From contig VRMN01000006.1 in assembly GCA_008690995.1 (NCBI GenBank), forward strand, positions 196,501 to 260,500: a stretch of 64,000 bases of DNA, written 5' to 3'. This DNA is from Porphyridium purpureum (lineage: Eukaryota > Rhodophyta > Bangiophyceae > Porphyridiales > Porphyridiaceae). Shown here one piece after another: positions 19,054 to 28,226 of the stretch (its first letter is position 1; every line of letters starts with the position of its first letter). The notes below the pieces were generated by a model. It saw only the letters and a program-made list of their open reading frames with translations. It was not told the DNA's origin and ran no database searches. The position numbers and the translations under genes are program-made.

Positions 19054-20779
19054 CGCGGCACATGCATGGCTCCGCCAGCCACCGCGCGAGTCAAGATCGA
19101 CCGGTTCAAGGGGCCATTTGCGCGATTCCGGTGCAATCTCCGCATGGCTGTGTCGGCGCCATTTCTGCGCGGAGAATGTGATGTGAGTGAAGGTGGGCCC
19201 CGAAGCAGTCGGCTTCCCATGTGACGTCGTCATTACACATCCTCCGTTGGCGCCAGCGCCCGGAACTACTCAAGATCACGTCAGATGGATCGGAGGACAG
19301 ACTCTGCGCTCTCTTGCGGAGCTTAACAAATTTACGTCGAAAGTGAAGGGGGGAATGGACATCTTTAAATTAGCGCGGCTGTGGCTGACGAGGATGGCGA
19401 GCGTCCGGAAGCCATGTAACACCTGCCAGAGTGACAGGCCGTTGAAGCACAGTGCCGAGATGACACGCAAGGAAGCCTCCCGTCGGCACATGGCAGGTGA
19501 TGGTTCGTTTCCCGCAGGAGCATGTGGCCTGACTCAAGCCAGATACGTGAGGATGTGACGCGCTGGTCTGGCATTCCGGGTCACAAGAGGAACACTGGCA
19601 GCTGTAATCCCGCTGGAACGACAAGGTCCTCAGCGTCACCGCCGCAGCAGCAGTCGCACCTGGCGCCGAGAAACGGAAGGATCTGTATCCAGCCTTTCCG
19701 GAGCCCGTCTTTTTACGTGCATGGCCTGTGAATACGAAAACCGGTCCCAAGACTTTATCCGCAAAGAATGATTATAGTGTGGCGAGACAGAGCGGATTGG
19801 TGTTTCTTCATGGCATCGAGGGCATACCCAGATGTACGAAATGGTGTCGGTGCAGGCGTGAAGGGTCAAAATTCAGCGTTTGTCGCATTCGGATGAAATG
19901 GAAACGCATGCCTGCACTTGCCAGTACACACATGACAGCACGAGGCTTGAGTCTTCGGATTTTCGCGATTCGCTCATATCCGGCATGCTAGATAGTACCA
20001 TATCCTTCACCTGGGCCTCTCGCGCGCATCCACGGACAAACGCCGCGTGCGCGCCACGCGACAATGTCCAAGACCATAAAGGCCAGGCCACGGATTCTGC
20101 TCACATGAATACGTACAGTGTCCTGCTTTGATTCCTGAATGATGAAGATTTGCCCCACATTCTCGGCTACCTGCTCACACCCACCGCAAGACGCTTACTG
20201 CGATTCCCGCGGCAATATGCGAGGCCCCGCTTTCTGGCTGATCCCCATGGTGATGAGCTGCTATTCCTTCTCCACGGCCAAAGACGCTTGTCCACTGACC
20301 CAAGCCGAGAGTGCCGCACTCGCGCCTCAACAGACGCGCAGCCGCAACAGGGCGGACCCGCCTCGAGTCGCGCTCGCCCTCGTCGCTTACAAAACGGGTG
20401 AGCGCGACTGCCGCCCATGCGGTGCTGCGGGGACCGTTGGAACGCCCTGTCGCACGCACGCCACGAACCCAACTCACGGCACCGCTCCACTGTCAACCTC
20501 GATACTTGTCTATTTCGGCAAGAGCTGCTGCTGATTGGGACCTTGGCGAATCACAAAATGCCATCAATTTACTAGTTTGCATGGGAGCGCCTTTTATCTG
20601 AATCTGTCGAGCGCGAGCTGGTGCTGGGCGCGCGGTTGGCGCGTGTAACCGGTGTGACGATGTGGGTGATGCGGTGCGCGTGTGCTGCGACGCATGCAGG
20701 TGCAGGACATCCACGCGAATGCGCCATTGACAGAGCTGATGGCTACCAGTCGGCAGTGCGCGAGCGCGGGCTGCTCTTG

Positions 20780-20786
20780 TATTTAG
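20780..20786 (+). promoter_or_regulatory. TATA-like element, zinc-finger copy B
   Basis: TATTTAG, 146 bp upstream of the copy B ATG, so at the same spacing as the copy A element although the flanks differ. It is a weaker match and could be chance. Confidence 0.35.
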
Positions 20787-20890
20787 GCACTGCGGAACGC
20801 TCGCAGAGCAGAGCATGTGATGCGGCCCGTTGTATGTGAGTAGGAATCGGGTCTGGGGCTTTGGAGCGAATACAAGCTGACGCTGAAACC

Positions 20891-22019
20891 TTTGCCGCAC
20901 GTAGGAAACGTTGGGTTAGGAGACCATGGAGACCGTGGACATCATGGCAGAGCTCGGGGACGTGTTTGCCGACTCTGGCAGCACGTGGACAGACCCTGAC
21001 ACTCAAGGTGAGGCGTGCAAGCACGCGCTCAGCAGCCTTCAAGCGCGTGGCTTCGACGCCGCGGACGACGAGTTCTCGTTCCTGGCTGATTTCGACGTCG
21101 ATGATGCGATGATCAGCTCGCTGTCCAGCTTACCGCCGAGCATCGAGCAAGTGACGCCACACCCGTGCAAGGCCATGACCATGCCCATGCACGAGGCGTT
21201 CGCACTGGAGGCGGTCACGCCCGAGATGCTGACACCGTGCTCGAGCAAGCGGTCGCTGGAGGCAATGAAGGCCGTCGGCGAAGCGAGTGACTCCGTGTGC
21301 AACACGGTGGACTCGGAGCTGGGCCTGTTCTACCCAGAGATCTCAGCGCGTAAGCATGTGAAGACGGGCAACAAGGCGTCACCGGGCGGCTCGTCGCGGT
21401 TCATGAGCCCGCTGATGTCGCAGATCTACGGGACGGGCGACCTGCCGGGGGCCGTAGACACCACGGACGACGTGGCGGTGGAGCCGTCGCGCTTCTGCCA
21501 CATCTGCACCAAGAGCGCCAAGGTGGTGCGGCAGGCGGTGTGCTACAATGTGCAGACGGGCTCGTGCCGCAAGGTGATTTGCGAAAAGTGCTTTGCGGAG
21601 AACGGGTGGGACTTTGAGCTGGCGACCGCGCCGGACAACGAGTGGTACTGCTGCCACTGCATGCGCATTTGCCCGACGCGTGCGCAGTGCAACGTGTACA
21701 AGAAGAACACGCAGCGCACCCGTCCGTCGCGGGCGCATGGGTGCAAGGGGAAGAAAGGCGGCGCGGGTGGTGGCAGCGCAGCGGTCGCTGGCGTGAACGC
21801 GGCTGCCGGCGGTGCAACCACGACGAGACCCGCAAACGCGGCGGTGCTGCCGAGCATGATGGACCCCGCGGCGCTGATGTCCGCGCTGGCTGCGATGGGG
21901 CCCGGCAGCCAGCCGTCGCAGCCGGTGTTCGAGGGGCTGACGCCGCTGCACTTCAGCATGTTTTTGCAGCAGATGAGCATGCTAGCACAGCAAAGCGGAA
22001 TGGCGCCGTCGCCAGGGAG
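20891..22019 (+). repeat. Inverted repeat arm B (1,129 bp)
   Basis: Partner of 17813-18941. The repeat takes in about 35 bp of leader and nearly all of the coding region, but not the last ~25 bp of coding sequence or the promoter. It therefore covers the gene body rather than a large genomic block. Confidence 0.92.
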
Positions 22020-22044
22020 CAGTTCGGAATCGAAGAAAAAATGA
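20926..22044 (+). CDS. zf-4CXXC_R1-type zinc-finger protein, copy B
   Basis: 372 residues, ATG in a good context (AGACCATGG). It is nearly identical to copy A: the N-terminus reads METVDIMAELGDV instead of METVDITAELEDV, and the tail is SSSESKKK instead of RASDSRE, making it basic. Cys-rich zinc-finger block at about 190-265, with FCHIC, VICEKCF and WYCCHCMRICP. The acidic N-terminus, basic patch after the finger and low-complexity tail suggest a nuclear DNA- or chromatin-binding protein, by family resemblance only. The gene reads in the same direction as the DUF1990 gene 198 bp downstream. Near-identity to copy A points to recent duplication or ongoing gene conversion. Confidence 0.8.
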   Translation: METVDIMAELGDVFADSGSTWTDPDTQGEACKHALSSLQARGFDAADDEFSFLADFDVDDAMISSLSSLPPSIEQVTPHPCKAMTMPMHEAFALEAVTPEMLTPCSSKRSLEAMKAVGEASDSVCNTVDSELGLFYPEISARKHVKTGNKASPGGSSRFMSPLMSQIYGTGDLPGAVDTTDDVAVEPSRFCHICTKSAKVVRQAVCYNVQTGSCRKVICEKCFAENGWDFELATAPDNEWYCCHCMRICPTRAQCNVYKKNTQRTRPSRAHGCKGKKGGAGGGSAAVAGVNAAAGGATTTRPANAAVLPSMMDPAALMSALAAMGPGSQPSQPVFEGLTPLHFSMFLQQMSMLAQQSGMAPSPGSSSESKKK

Positions 22045-22242
22045 GGCAGCCAAGTGCTCAACGCTCACCGCTACGCGAGCGGCGGTTGAAGAGTGCGTTC
22101 ACATCTGTAAAATTATTATATACTCCTTGCGACACACGCTGCGCCGCGCGTAGGTCCTTCTTTGTCTCTGTCGACTCGGAAAAGCAGAAGAAGTCGCCCG
22201 AAACCTTTGTTACTTTTTGTGCTCCTGACATGCTGGTGAGTC

Positions 22243-23004
22243 ATGGGCGCGTTCCCGCAGCTGGTGTGGGGTCACACACGTGGCGGTCAAGGTCATGAAA
22301 GATTGCGCGCACGTATCCGTCTCGAGACGCAGGAGCAGCGAGGCGCGAGAGCCACAGCGCACGATGGTGTCACACAGGTCTGGCCAGCCACGTCGACTCG
22401 CGCTGAGTTGATGGAACATCTGACGCACGACAAGAAGCTCGTGCCACAAGTGTGCGCTCGCGGCGGCGCGTATGTCGTCAAGCACACTTCCGCTGAAGTC
22501 GGCTGTGGCGAGTATGCGGCGATCTGGCCGCGCGCGGTGCAAGGCATCGAGTCAGGCGACGTAATGCGGTTGTGGTGGACGCGTTTTGTGATGCCCACGG
22601 AGGTTGCACCGGATAGAAACGTGGTTGTGTTGGTTCACCCGGTACCGCTGCTTCCGCTCAGTGCGGCCATGGTGTGCAACGTGCTCTATAAAACGAGCAA
22701 ACCGCACAGCTACGCGATTGGATGGTTGACGACGGCGCGCCACTTGCTGCACGGCGAAGAACGGCTGCGGCTGGACTGGATACCAGAGCCTTCGCGCTCG
22801 TGTCGCTGCAAGGCTACAGACAGCAGTTCTAGCGCAGCACATGGCCGTGTTGTGTTCGAGATCGTTTCGTACTCTCGCTCGGCACACCCCGTGGCGCGTA
22901 TTGCACAACCGATGGTGCGGTGGCTGCAGGACCGATTCGCTCACGGGGCGATCAGGAACATGCAGCGTTTGCTTCAGCACGCTGACAAGCAAAAGGCTAG
23001 TTAG
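22243..23004 (+). CDS. DUF1990 (UPF0548) family protein
   Basis: 253 residues from the ATG at 22243. The family signature is clear in the C-terminal half: HSYAIGWLTTARHLLHGEERLRLDW, GRVVFEIVSYSRSAHPVARI and PMVRWLQDRFAHGAIRNMQRLL, equivalent to FGFGSGTLxGHLLxGEERF, VWYEILSFSKPAH and PYVRLxQxxFAR in plant UPF0548 proteins. The N-terminal ~80 residues are basic and match the family poorly, so they may be a targeting sequence or the start may be further in. Function is not established for the family. A TATA-like AT-rich run (ATTATTATATA) lies near 22110-22122. It converges on the methyltransferase gene, 48 bp away. Confidence 0.75.
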   Translation: MGAFPQLVWGHTRGGQGHERLRARIRLETQEQRGARATAHDGVTQVWPATSTRAELMEHLTHDKKLVPQVCARGGAYVVKHTSAEVGCGEYAAIWPRAVQGIESGDVMRLWWTRFVMPTEVAPDRNVVVLVHPVPLLPLSAAMVCNVLYKTSKPHSYAIGWLTTARHLLHGEERLRLDWIPEPSRSCRCKATDSSSSAAHGRVVFEIVSYSRSAHPVARIAQPMVRWLQDRFAHGAIRNMQRLLQHADKQKAS

Positions 23005-23052
23005 AGCGTCGTTAGCGAAACAACACGCGTATCATCCTATTCAGAAGTGTAT

Positions 23053-24144
23053 TTACAATGCAATTTGATCCTTTCTCGGCGTTACACGCATCAGAACCGC
23101 CTTGGCTGTCACAGGCTGAGTATCTTCATTGACAAGCCCGACCATTTCAAGCTCGTCTGCGCAGACAACCGTTTGGTGCCGCAATGCCCAGCCGGGCGAC
23201 AGTGCAACGACATCACCGACAAGAATCAAGGTCGGACTCTCCAGTGCAGCGCGCTGGATGCGCTGCTCCAGCTCGTGAATGGTACAAAACACCACGCGTT
23301 GTTCTGGTGTCGTACCGCGCTCCACCGCGGCCACGGGAGTCTCTGGACTCAAGCCGTGCTCCACGAGCAGGTGCGACAGTTCTGCGGATGCACCTAGCCC
23401 CATGTAGATAACCAACGTTTCAGATGCATTCACGCTACCGCCGCGTAATCCCGCCAGTGCCTCTTCGAGCCCTTCCTTCAAGTGCCCGGTAACAAATCGG
23501 CATCCCTGCGCAATCCCGCGGTGTGTCAGTGGGATTCCCAGGTGCGCACCAATGCCCGCCGCACTGGTGATTCCCGGCACGGCTTGCACGCGAATACCGA
23601 GCGCCCTCAAGAACTCGGCCTCCTCCCCGCCGCGCCCAAATACGTACGGGTCGCCACCCTTCAGACGCACTATCACCTTGTGCTCTGGGTCGGACGCATA
23701 CATGCGGAGCAGATCGTGAATTTCCTCCTGCGTGCGTGTGTGCATACCCTTCTGCTTACCCACATACACCATGCGTGCATTTGGGTTCACAAACTCAAGA
23801 ATCTCCCTGGACACGAGCCGGTCGTACAATATCACATCTGCGTGCTGCATCAGCCGCACTGCTTTCAGCGTCAGCAACTCTGGGTCGCCCGGTCCCGTGC
23901 CCACAAGGTACACCGTTGCGCCTTGCGCAATGTCCGTTCGCTGCAGACGAGCGCGCAAACGTTCTCCCACCGAAGCGTCGTCGCTGGCACTTTTCTCACT
24001 GCCGCTGCCACGGCATACCATTCGCGCGCGGCCCGCAGCCTTGGCCGAGCGGCAAGGCCATCTCTGCTGTCTGGCGTACTGGCCCGTCGCAGGCTCACTG
24101 TGCTGCGTTGCCCTCGCAGCTACATTCACACTGGGAACAAACAT
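23053..24144 (-). CDS. Uroporphyrinogen-III C-methyltransferase (siroheme synthesis)
   Basis: 363 residues, ATG at 24144. SAM-dependent methylation of uroporphyrinogen III to precorrin-2, the branch point to siroheme. The catalytic domain starts near residue 75 with VYLVGTGPGDPELLTLKAVRLMQ and continues with VILYDRLV, RLKGGDPYVFGRGGEEAEFL, PGITSAAGIGAHLGIPLTHRG and VIYMGLG, all standard SUMT/CobA motifs. The ~70-residue basic, Ala/Ser-rich N-terminus fits a plastid transit peptide. It is a stand-alone SUMT, as in plants (UPM1), without the CysG dehydrogenase-ferrochelatase half. The gene is divergent from nitrite reductase, whose cofactor depends on this step. Confidence 0.93.
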   Translation of the reverse strand: MFVPSVNVAARATQHSEPATGQYARQQRWPCRSAKAAGRARMVCRGSGSEKSASDDASVGERLRARLQRTDIAQGATVYLVGTGPGDPELLTLKAVRLMQHADVILYDRLVSREILEFVNPNARMVYVGKQKGMHTRTQEEIHDLLRMYASDPEHKVIVRLKGGDPYVFGRGGEEAEFLRALGIRVQAVPGITSAAGIGAHLGIPLTHRGIAQGCRFVTGHLKEGLEEALAGLRGGSVNASETLVIYMGLGASAELSHLLVEHGLSPETPVAAVERGTTPEQRVVFCTIHELEQRIQRAALESPTLILVGDVVALSPGWALRHQTVVCADELEMVGLVNEDTQPVTAKAVLMRVTPRKDQIAL

Positions 24145-25149
24145 GACTCTTTCGCTCCTTCCCGATACTCAACAAACCACCAAATGTCTGTCACGTCTAG
24201 CCAGCGTCCACCGGTAAAGCTGTCCCGCCCTTGTCTCCTAGAACACGTACAACCTTGTCACCGCAGCGAGCGACCCCGACAGCTTTATACCCGTATGTCG
24301 GAGTGCGACAGCACACCGCCAAGTCGCCCGGCCTCCTGCTAACGTTACTCAGGTGGGCGAACGTCTACCTCGCGCGAAGGAGGTGGCGCACGGATGAGAG
24401 CGAAAGCCCGCGCCGTCGTGCCTTGCCAGCCGTTGTCGAAATTCTCCTGCGCCGCGTCAGAAAGCCGTGTGGGGCCGCCGCACCTCTCGCGCGTACGTGT
24501 CGCGGTGTGGCGGTGTCGCGGTGTCGCGAGTTTCTTCACGGCTGCGGCGCGCGCGCAACACCACCACCGCGCGATGGCGGGTGTACAGTGCCGAACGCTG
24601 CGCCTATCAAAACGCGCTGTTTTACTAGGACGTCGCCATCGCGCGAAGTGTACTTCCACGTGTGGCGCGGTTGACCGGCTCATCGGTTCGAGCTCAACCG
24701 TTTTCTGTGTTCCATGTAAAACGTCCCGGTTTTGATAGAAAAACGCGCCACATCCCGAGATGTTCGGCCAAGTCGCGCGCTATTTCCGGTAGGAGCGGCA
24801 ACACATGGAGCGTGAAAGCGCTGCTCGTGCGGAGGTCCGTGGAGAATGGCGTCATTGTCGGTCGCGTTGCATTTGCCTCGAGGTCTGCGTCCTGGTTGCC
24901 GCGCGGGTCTCTGTGGTTCACGCAGCCTGCTGCGTCTGTGCGACACGCAGGTATAAAAGTACCCCCGCGTGGCAGCCGGAACGTAGCGAAGATTGGGAGG
25001 GACGCAAGACGTGACAGAGTGAACGGGTAGAGAGGACAGCAAAGGAACATCACGGCCGGCACGTCTAGGGTTGCGCTGTGACGTTGTTGGGGTAGCACAA
25101 GGGCGTGTGGGTTGGGCAGCACGGCAGGCGTGGACAGGTAAGGAGAAAA
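24145..25149. promoter_or_regulatory. Shared divergent region, siroheme methyltransferase and nitrite reductase
   Basis: About 1 kb with no gene I can support. GTACAGTG occurs at 24583-24590. An imperfect palindrome, CGGTTGA with TCAACCG (about 24668-24700), can form a hairpin; it lacks the other arms needed for a tRNA. The last ~150 bp before the nitrite reductase ATG are purine-rich. Co-regulation by nitrogen status is plausible, but no known nitrogen-response motif can be named from sequence alone. Confidence 0.4.
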
Positions 25150-26889
25150 ATGGCCGCATTTGTGAGTTCGGTGACGTCGTGGACCGGCGCGACGCACAGG
25201 CGGGCAGCTCGGGGCACGTGCGGGCAGCTGCGCATGACGCTGGCCGAGCCAGAGGTGGAAGTTAGCGCAGGCTCTGGCCTGGCGTACTTGTCGCCCGCTG
25301 CTAGAGAGCGCGCAACGGCCAAGAACGCCAACCCGGTTGAGAAGCTTAAGAACGCCAAGTGCGGGTCAAACATATGGACGGAAGTGTTTGAAATGTCGCG
25401 ACTGATTCGTGAGGGCAAGACGTCATGGGAGGATCTCAATCTGGATGACCGGGAGAAGCGCCTGAAGTGGGTCGGCCTCTTCCATCGCGAAAAGGCGACG
25501 CCGGGCAGATTCATGATGCGCCTGCGCGTGCCCAATGGTGAATTGACGGCGGAGCAGCTCGACTTCTTTGCCGACGTTGTCGAGAAGTACGGTGAGATCG
25601 GTGTCATTGACATCACCACCCGCCAGAACATTCAGTTGCGCGGCATCGACATGGGCGACGTGGAAGACATCTTGAACGGTCTGAAGAAGCTGGGATTGAC
25701 CAGCGTGCAGTCCGGTATGGACAACCTCCGAAACATGGTCGGGAACCCGCTGGCCGGAATCGATCCTCTCGAGCTGGTCGACACACGCCCATACATGCGC
25801 GACATCCAGGACATGGTCACGAGAGACGGCCTTGGAAATCCCGAGCTGTGCAACCTGCCGCGCAAGTTTAACATTTCGATGAACTCGACCGGCGATAACT
25901 TTGCGCACACACACATCAATGATCTGGGTCTGGACGCCATTGTGCACCCCGAGCTGGGCCTGGGTTTTAATGTGATTGTGGGCGGCATGTTCTCCGGTCA
26001 GCGCGTGGCAATGAGCGTTCCGATGGACACTTTCGTCCCAGCAGACAAGGTCGTGGCGCTGTGCAAGGCCGTGCTGGAAGTGTTCCGTGATTTTGGACCG
26101 CGCGCCACGCGCACCAAGTGCCGATTCATGTACCTGGTTGACGAATTGGGCGTCGAGAAAATCCGCGAGCTGGTCGCCCAATATATGGACTACGACGGCG
26201 AGCTACCGCGCGCAGTGCCCAAGACCGAGTCGGGCCAGCACCGCCACATCCTCGGCGTCCACCCGCAAAAACAGGAGGGTTTGAGCTGGGTTGGGATTTC
26301 TGTGCCGGTGGGCCGCATGCTGCCGGCAGACAGCCGTGCACTAGCTGACGTTGCGCGCAAGTACGGCGACGGCACGATCCGCATCACCGTAGACCAAAAC
26401 GTGATCATTCCAAACGTGCCCACCGACAAGGTCTCCGAGATGATCGCCGAGCCGATTTTCTCCTCCTTCAAAGTGACACCGGGCAAGCTGATGGGCAGTT
26501 TAGTAAGCTGCACAGGCGCCCAATTCTGTCCGTTTGGTCTTGTTGAAACTAAGAACCGCGCAAAGCATGTCGCCGAAATTCTCGAGTCGCGCTTGGATAT
26601 GCCCAAGAGTGTACGCATCCACTGGACCGGCTGCCCGAACAGCTGCGGGCAGGCACAGGTCGGCGATATTGGATTGATGGGCAGCCCAGCGCGCCTGGAT
26701 GGCAAGGCCGTGGAAGGCGTGCGGATTCTGCTCGGTGGCGAAATTGGCAGCGCGCCCGAACTTGCGACGGACTTTGAGAAGTCTGTTCCGGCCGCGGACG
26801 AGCACTTGATTCCTAAGCTGGAGGCAATTCTCATCGAAAAATTCGGCGCGTCGCTGCTGCCTGGCGTGGGTTCCTTTGTGGCTGCGTAG
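25150..26889 (+). CDS. Ferredoxin-nitrite reductase (plastid-targeted)
   Basis: 579 residues from the ATG at 25150 (GAAAAATGGCC); the frame continues upstream only to a GTG. It reduces nitrite to ammonium with six electrons from ferredoxin in the plastid stroma, using siroheme and a [4Fe-4S] cluster. The cluster ligands are visible as CTGAQFC (Cys454, Cys460) and GCPNSCGQ (Cys495, Cys499). Other blocks are GRFMMRLRVPNGELTAEQL, VIDITTRQNIQLRGI, NISMNSTGDNFAHTHINDLG and WTGCPNSCGQAQVGDIGLMG, typical of NirA rather than sulfite reductase. The first ~40 residues (MAAFVSSVTSWTGATHRRAAR) look like a transit peptide. Length matches the family. Confidence 0.95.
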   Translation: MAAFVSSVTSWTGATHRRAARGTCGQLRMTLAEPEVEVSAGSGLAYLSPAARERATAKNANPVEKLKNAKCGSNIWTEVFEMSRLIREGKTSWEDLNLDDREKRLKWVGLFHREKATPGRFMMRLRVPNGELTAEQLDFFADVVEKYGEIGVIDITTRQNIQLRGIDMGDVEDILNGLKKLGLTSVQSGMDNLRNMVGNPLAGIDPLELVDTRPYMRDIQDMVTRDGLGNPELCNLPRKFNISMNSTGDNFAHTHINDLGLDAIVHPELGLGFNVIVGGMFSGQRVAMSVPMDTFVPADKVVALCKAVLEVFRDFGPRATRTKCRFMYLVDELGVEKIRELVAQYMDYDGELPRAVPKTESGQHRHILGVHPQKQEGLSWVGISVPVGRMLPADSRALADVARKYGDGTIRITVDQNVIIPNVPTDKVSEMIAEPIFSSFKVTPGKLMGSLVSCTGAQFCPFGLVETKNRAKHVAEILESRLDMPKSVRIHWTGCPNSCGQAQVGDIGLMGSPARLDGKAVEGVRILLGGEIGSAPELATDFEKSVPAADEHLIPKLEAILIEKFGASLLPGVGSFVAA

Positions 26890-27040
26890 CTGCATTTCTG
26901 GATTCGGTCTTTTTGTCATGGCCATACCAACTGTGTGGTGTGTGATCATTTATTGTCATCTTTAGGCTCTCGTGATGCTGGGCTCGCCCCGAATAATATG
27001 TGAAGATGTAAATGGTGTATTTGCCTTTTTGACGTTGCTT

Positions 27041-27400
27041 TCAGTCCTCGTCGACAGCATCCCCCGCGCATTCGTCAGCCTCTGAGTTCTGCAGAGCACG
27101 CGCGAGCGTCTCAGATTGTAGAGTATGTACAGCGTAGCTGTACCTAGAGAATAATGCATTACAGTGCAATGAGGCATTGCTCGCGGCCCCCCATGCGGCG
27201 GCGTGACGTGCGCGCAGCGCGTGCGTGGCGGGGGAAAGGTGGGGGCGACCGAGGGGGAGAGACGGCGCGGCGTCACCTACATCATCGTCATCACTATCAT
27301 CATCTTCCGCGGCGATTGCAAAGAGAGTCTCGGCACTTACACGCACTTTGTCGCGCTCGGTGGAGTGAGGTCGGAGAGTTGGGAACGATGGGGCCGCCAT
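27041..27400 (-). CDS. Hypothetical acidic protein overlapping the eIF3k start (uncertain)
   Basis: 119 residues from the ATG at 27400: MAAPSFPTLRPHSTERDKV, then an AEDDDSDDDDVGDAA run coded by an ATC-type microsatellite, then a helical-looking LFSRYSYAVHTLQSETLARALQ. It is not recognised. It lies antisense to the eIF3k leader and overlaps the first 13 bp of that gene. The codon choice looks reasonable, but a frame of this size can arise by chance in GC-rich DNA. It may be real or simply the reverse of a leader. Confidence 0.3.
   Translation of the reverse strand: MAAPSFPTLRPHSTERDKVRVSAETLFAIAAEDDDSDDDDVGDAAPSLPLGRPHLSPATHALRARHAAAWGAASNASLHCNALFSRYSYAVHTLQSETLARALQNSEADECAGDAVDED
27127..27143. 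promoter_or_regulatory. GTACAGC/GCTGTAC inverted repeat
   Basis: Seven-bp arms with a 3-bp spacer, about 245 bp upstream of the eIF3k start. It is a close relative of the recurrent GTACAGT element. It also lies inside the uncertain minus-strand frame at 27041-27400. Confidence 0.4.
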
Positions 27401-28062
27401 TCGAAGTGGATTCAAGCGAGGATATGTTGGTCGAGGAGCAAGTGGCCAACATGCTGCTTCATCAACGGTATAACCCGGCGATCATTCCGCGGCTAGAGGA
27501 GTACGTAGACCACCAGCTCCAGAAGGAGAAGTATGACTACGACGCAAACATGGGGCTGCTTAAGCTCTACCAGTTTCATCCCGAAAAAAGTAACAGCAAG
27601 AAGATTGTGCAGATCATGGCCAAGGCCATGCTCGCGCTTCCCGCCCAGGACTTTTTGTCCGGGCTGTACTTGGTGCCGCAGCAGAGCCTTTCGCAGGAGC
27701 CCATGGCCACTTTGGTAGAGCTTGTGAGCCTGCTCGAGACGTGCATGTTTGAGCTCTTTTGGCAGCGGCTCGCCGGCATTGATTCGCTTCGCAAGACCAT
27801 TGTTGGCTTTGACGATGCAGTGCGCAGATTCATCCTGGACGTCGTTGCCAGGACATACAGCAGCATCCGCCTCGACCTCCTTGGCCAGCTGTTGAATGCG
27901 TCCACGGAAGACACCACGAGCGCGGTGCTCAAGTTTGGCTGGGCCGTTGAAGGCGATGTCGCCACCATTCCCCCGAATACCGAGAACACGGCCAAGCCCA
28001 GCAATGACCGTGGCGAGCAGCTCGGTTTCGCCGTCATCGCAAGCAGTCGATCAATCATGTAG
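27388..28062 (+). CDS. EIF3K: Eukaryotic translation initiation factor 3 subunit K
   Basis: 224 residues from the ATG at 27388, close to the usual ~218. An in-frame ATG at 27154 would add 78 Arg/His-rich residues unlike the family and is rejected. Family marks: LHQRYNPAIIPRLEEYVDHQ, YDYDANMGLLKLYQFHPEK, VSLLETCMFELFWQRLAGID, IVGFDDAVRRFILDVVARTYSSI, and the winged-helix part SAVLKFGWAVEGD. The human protein has RYNPENLATLERYVE, LKLYQFNP and GFEDSVRKFICHVV at the same places. eIF3k is a PCI-domain subunit of the eIF3 complex in the cytosol, paired with eIF3l. Confidence 0.9.
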   Translation: MGPPFEVDSSEDMLVEEQVANMLLHQRYNPAIIPRLEEYVDHQLQKEKYDYDANMGLLKLYQFHPEKSNSKKIVQIMAKAMLALPAQDFLSGLYLVPQQSLSQEPMATLVELVSLLETCMFELFWQRLAGIDSLRKTIVGFDDAVRRFILDVVARTYSSIRLDLLGQLLNASTEDTTSAVLKFGWAVEGDVATIPPNTENTAKPSNDRGEQLGFAVIASSRSIM

Positions 28063-28226
28063 GCACGTGGAAGAAAAAGAAAAACGAAAAACGAAAAATC
28101 AAATAAACCAGGTCCCGTGACTCGCCTCACCCATTTAATTATTCCCCGTCGCACTTTCGATTTCCAAGATCCGCGAGGTGGCGCGACGTGAGGCGAAAGG
28201 GTGACGAAGCAGACGGGTCCTCAAGC

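Larger units (their letters stand above)
18942..20890. other. 1.95-kb spacer between inverted zinc-finger genes
   Basis: No convincing gene. It contains the two outward-facing promoters: TATATAAAG on the minus strand at 19045-19053 (copy A) and TATTTAG at 20780-20786 (copy B). These lie 147 and 146 bp from their ATGs although the surrounding sequences do not align by eye. GTACAGTG occurs at 20113-20120, far from either start. Confidence 0.5.

Noticed and set aside
17813-22019. Inverted repeat as a mobile element
   Set aside because: No transposase, terminal repeats or target duplications; the arms are simply the bodies of host-type genes.
22243-22480. N-terminal third of the DUF1990 frame as part of the known domain
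   Set aside because: It does not match the family; it is kept only as a possible targeting region because no better start is evident.
24660-24705. tRNA-like hairpin with a GGTTCGA word
   Set aside because: The TTCGA-like loop lacks a pairing T stem, and no D, anticodon or acceptor arms fit around it.
27154-27387. 78-residue N-terminal extension of eIF3k
   Set aside because: Arg/His-rich, unlike the family; the start at 27388 gives the expected length and a family-like N-terminus.
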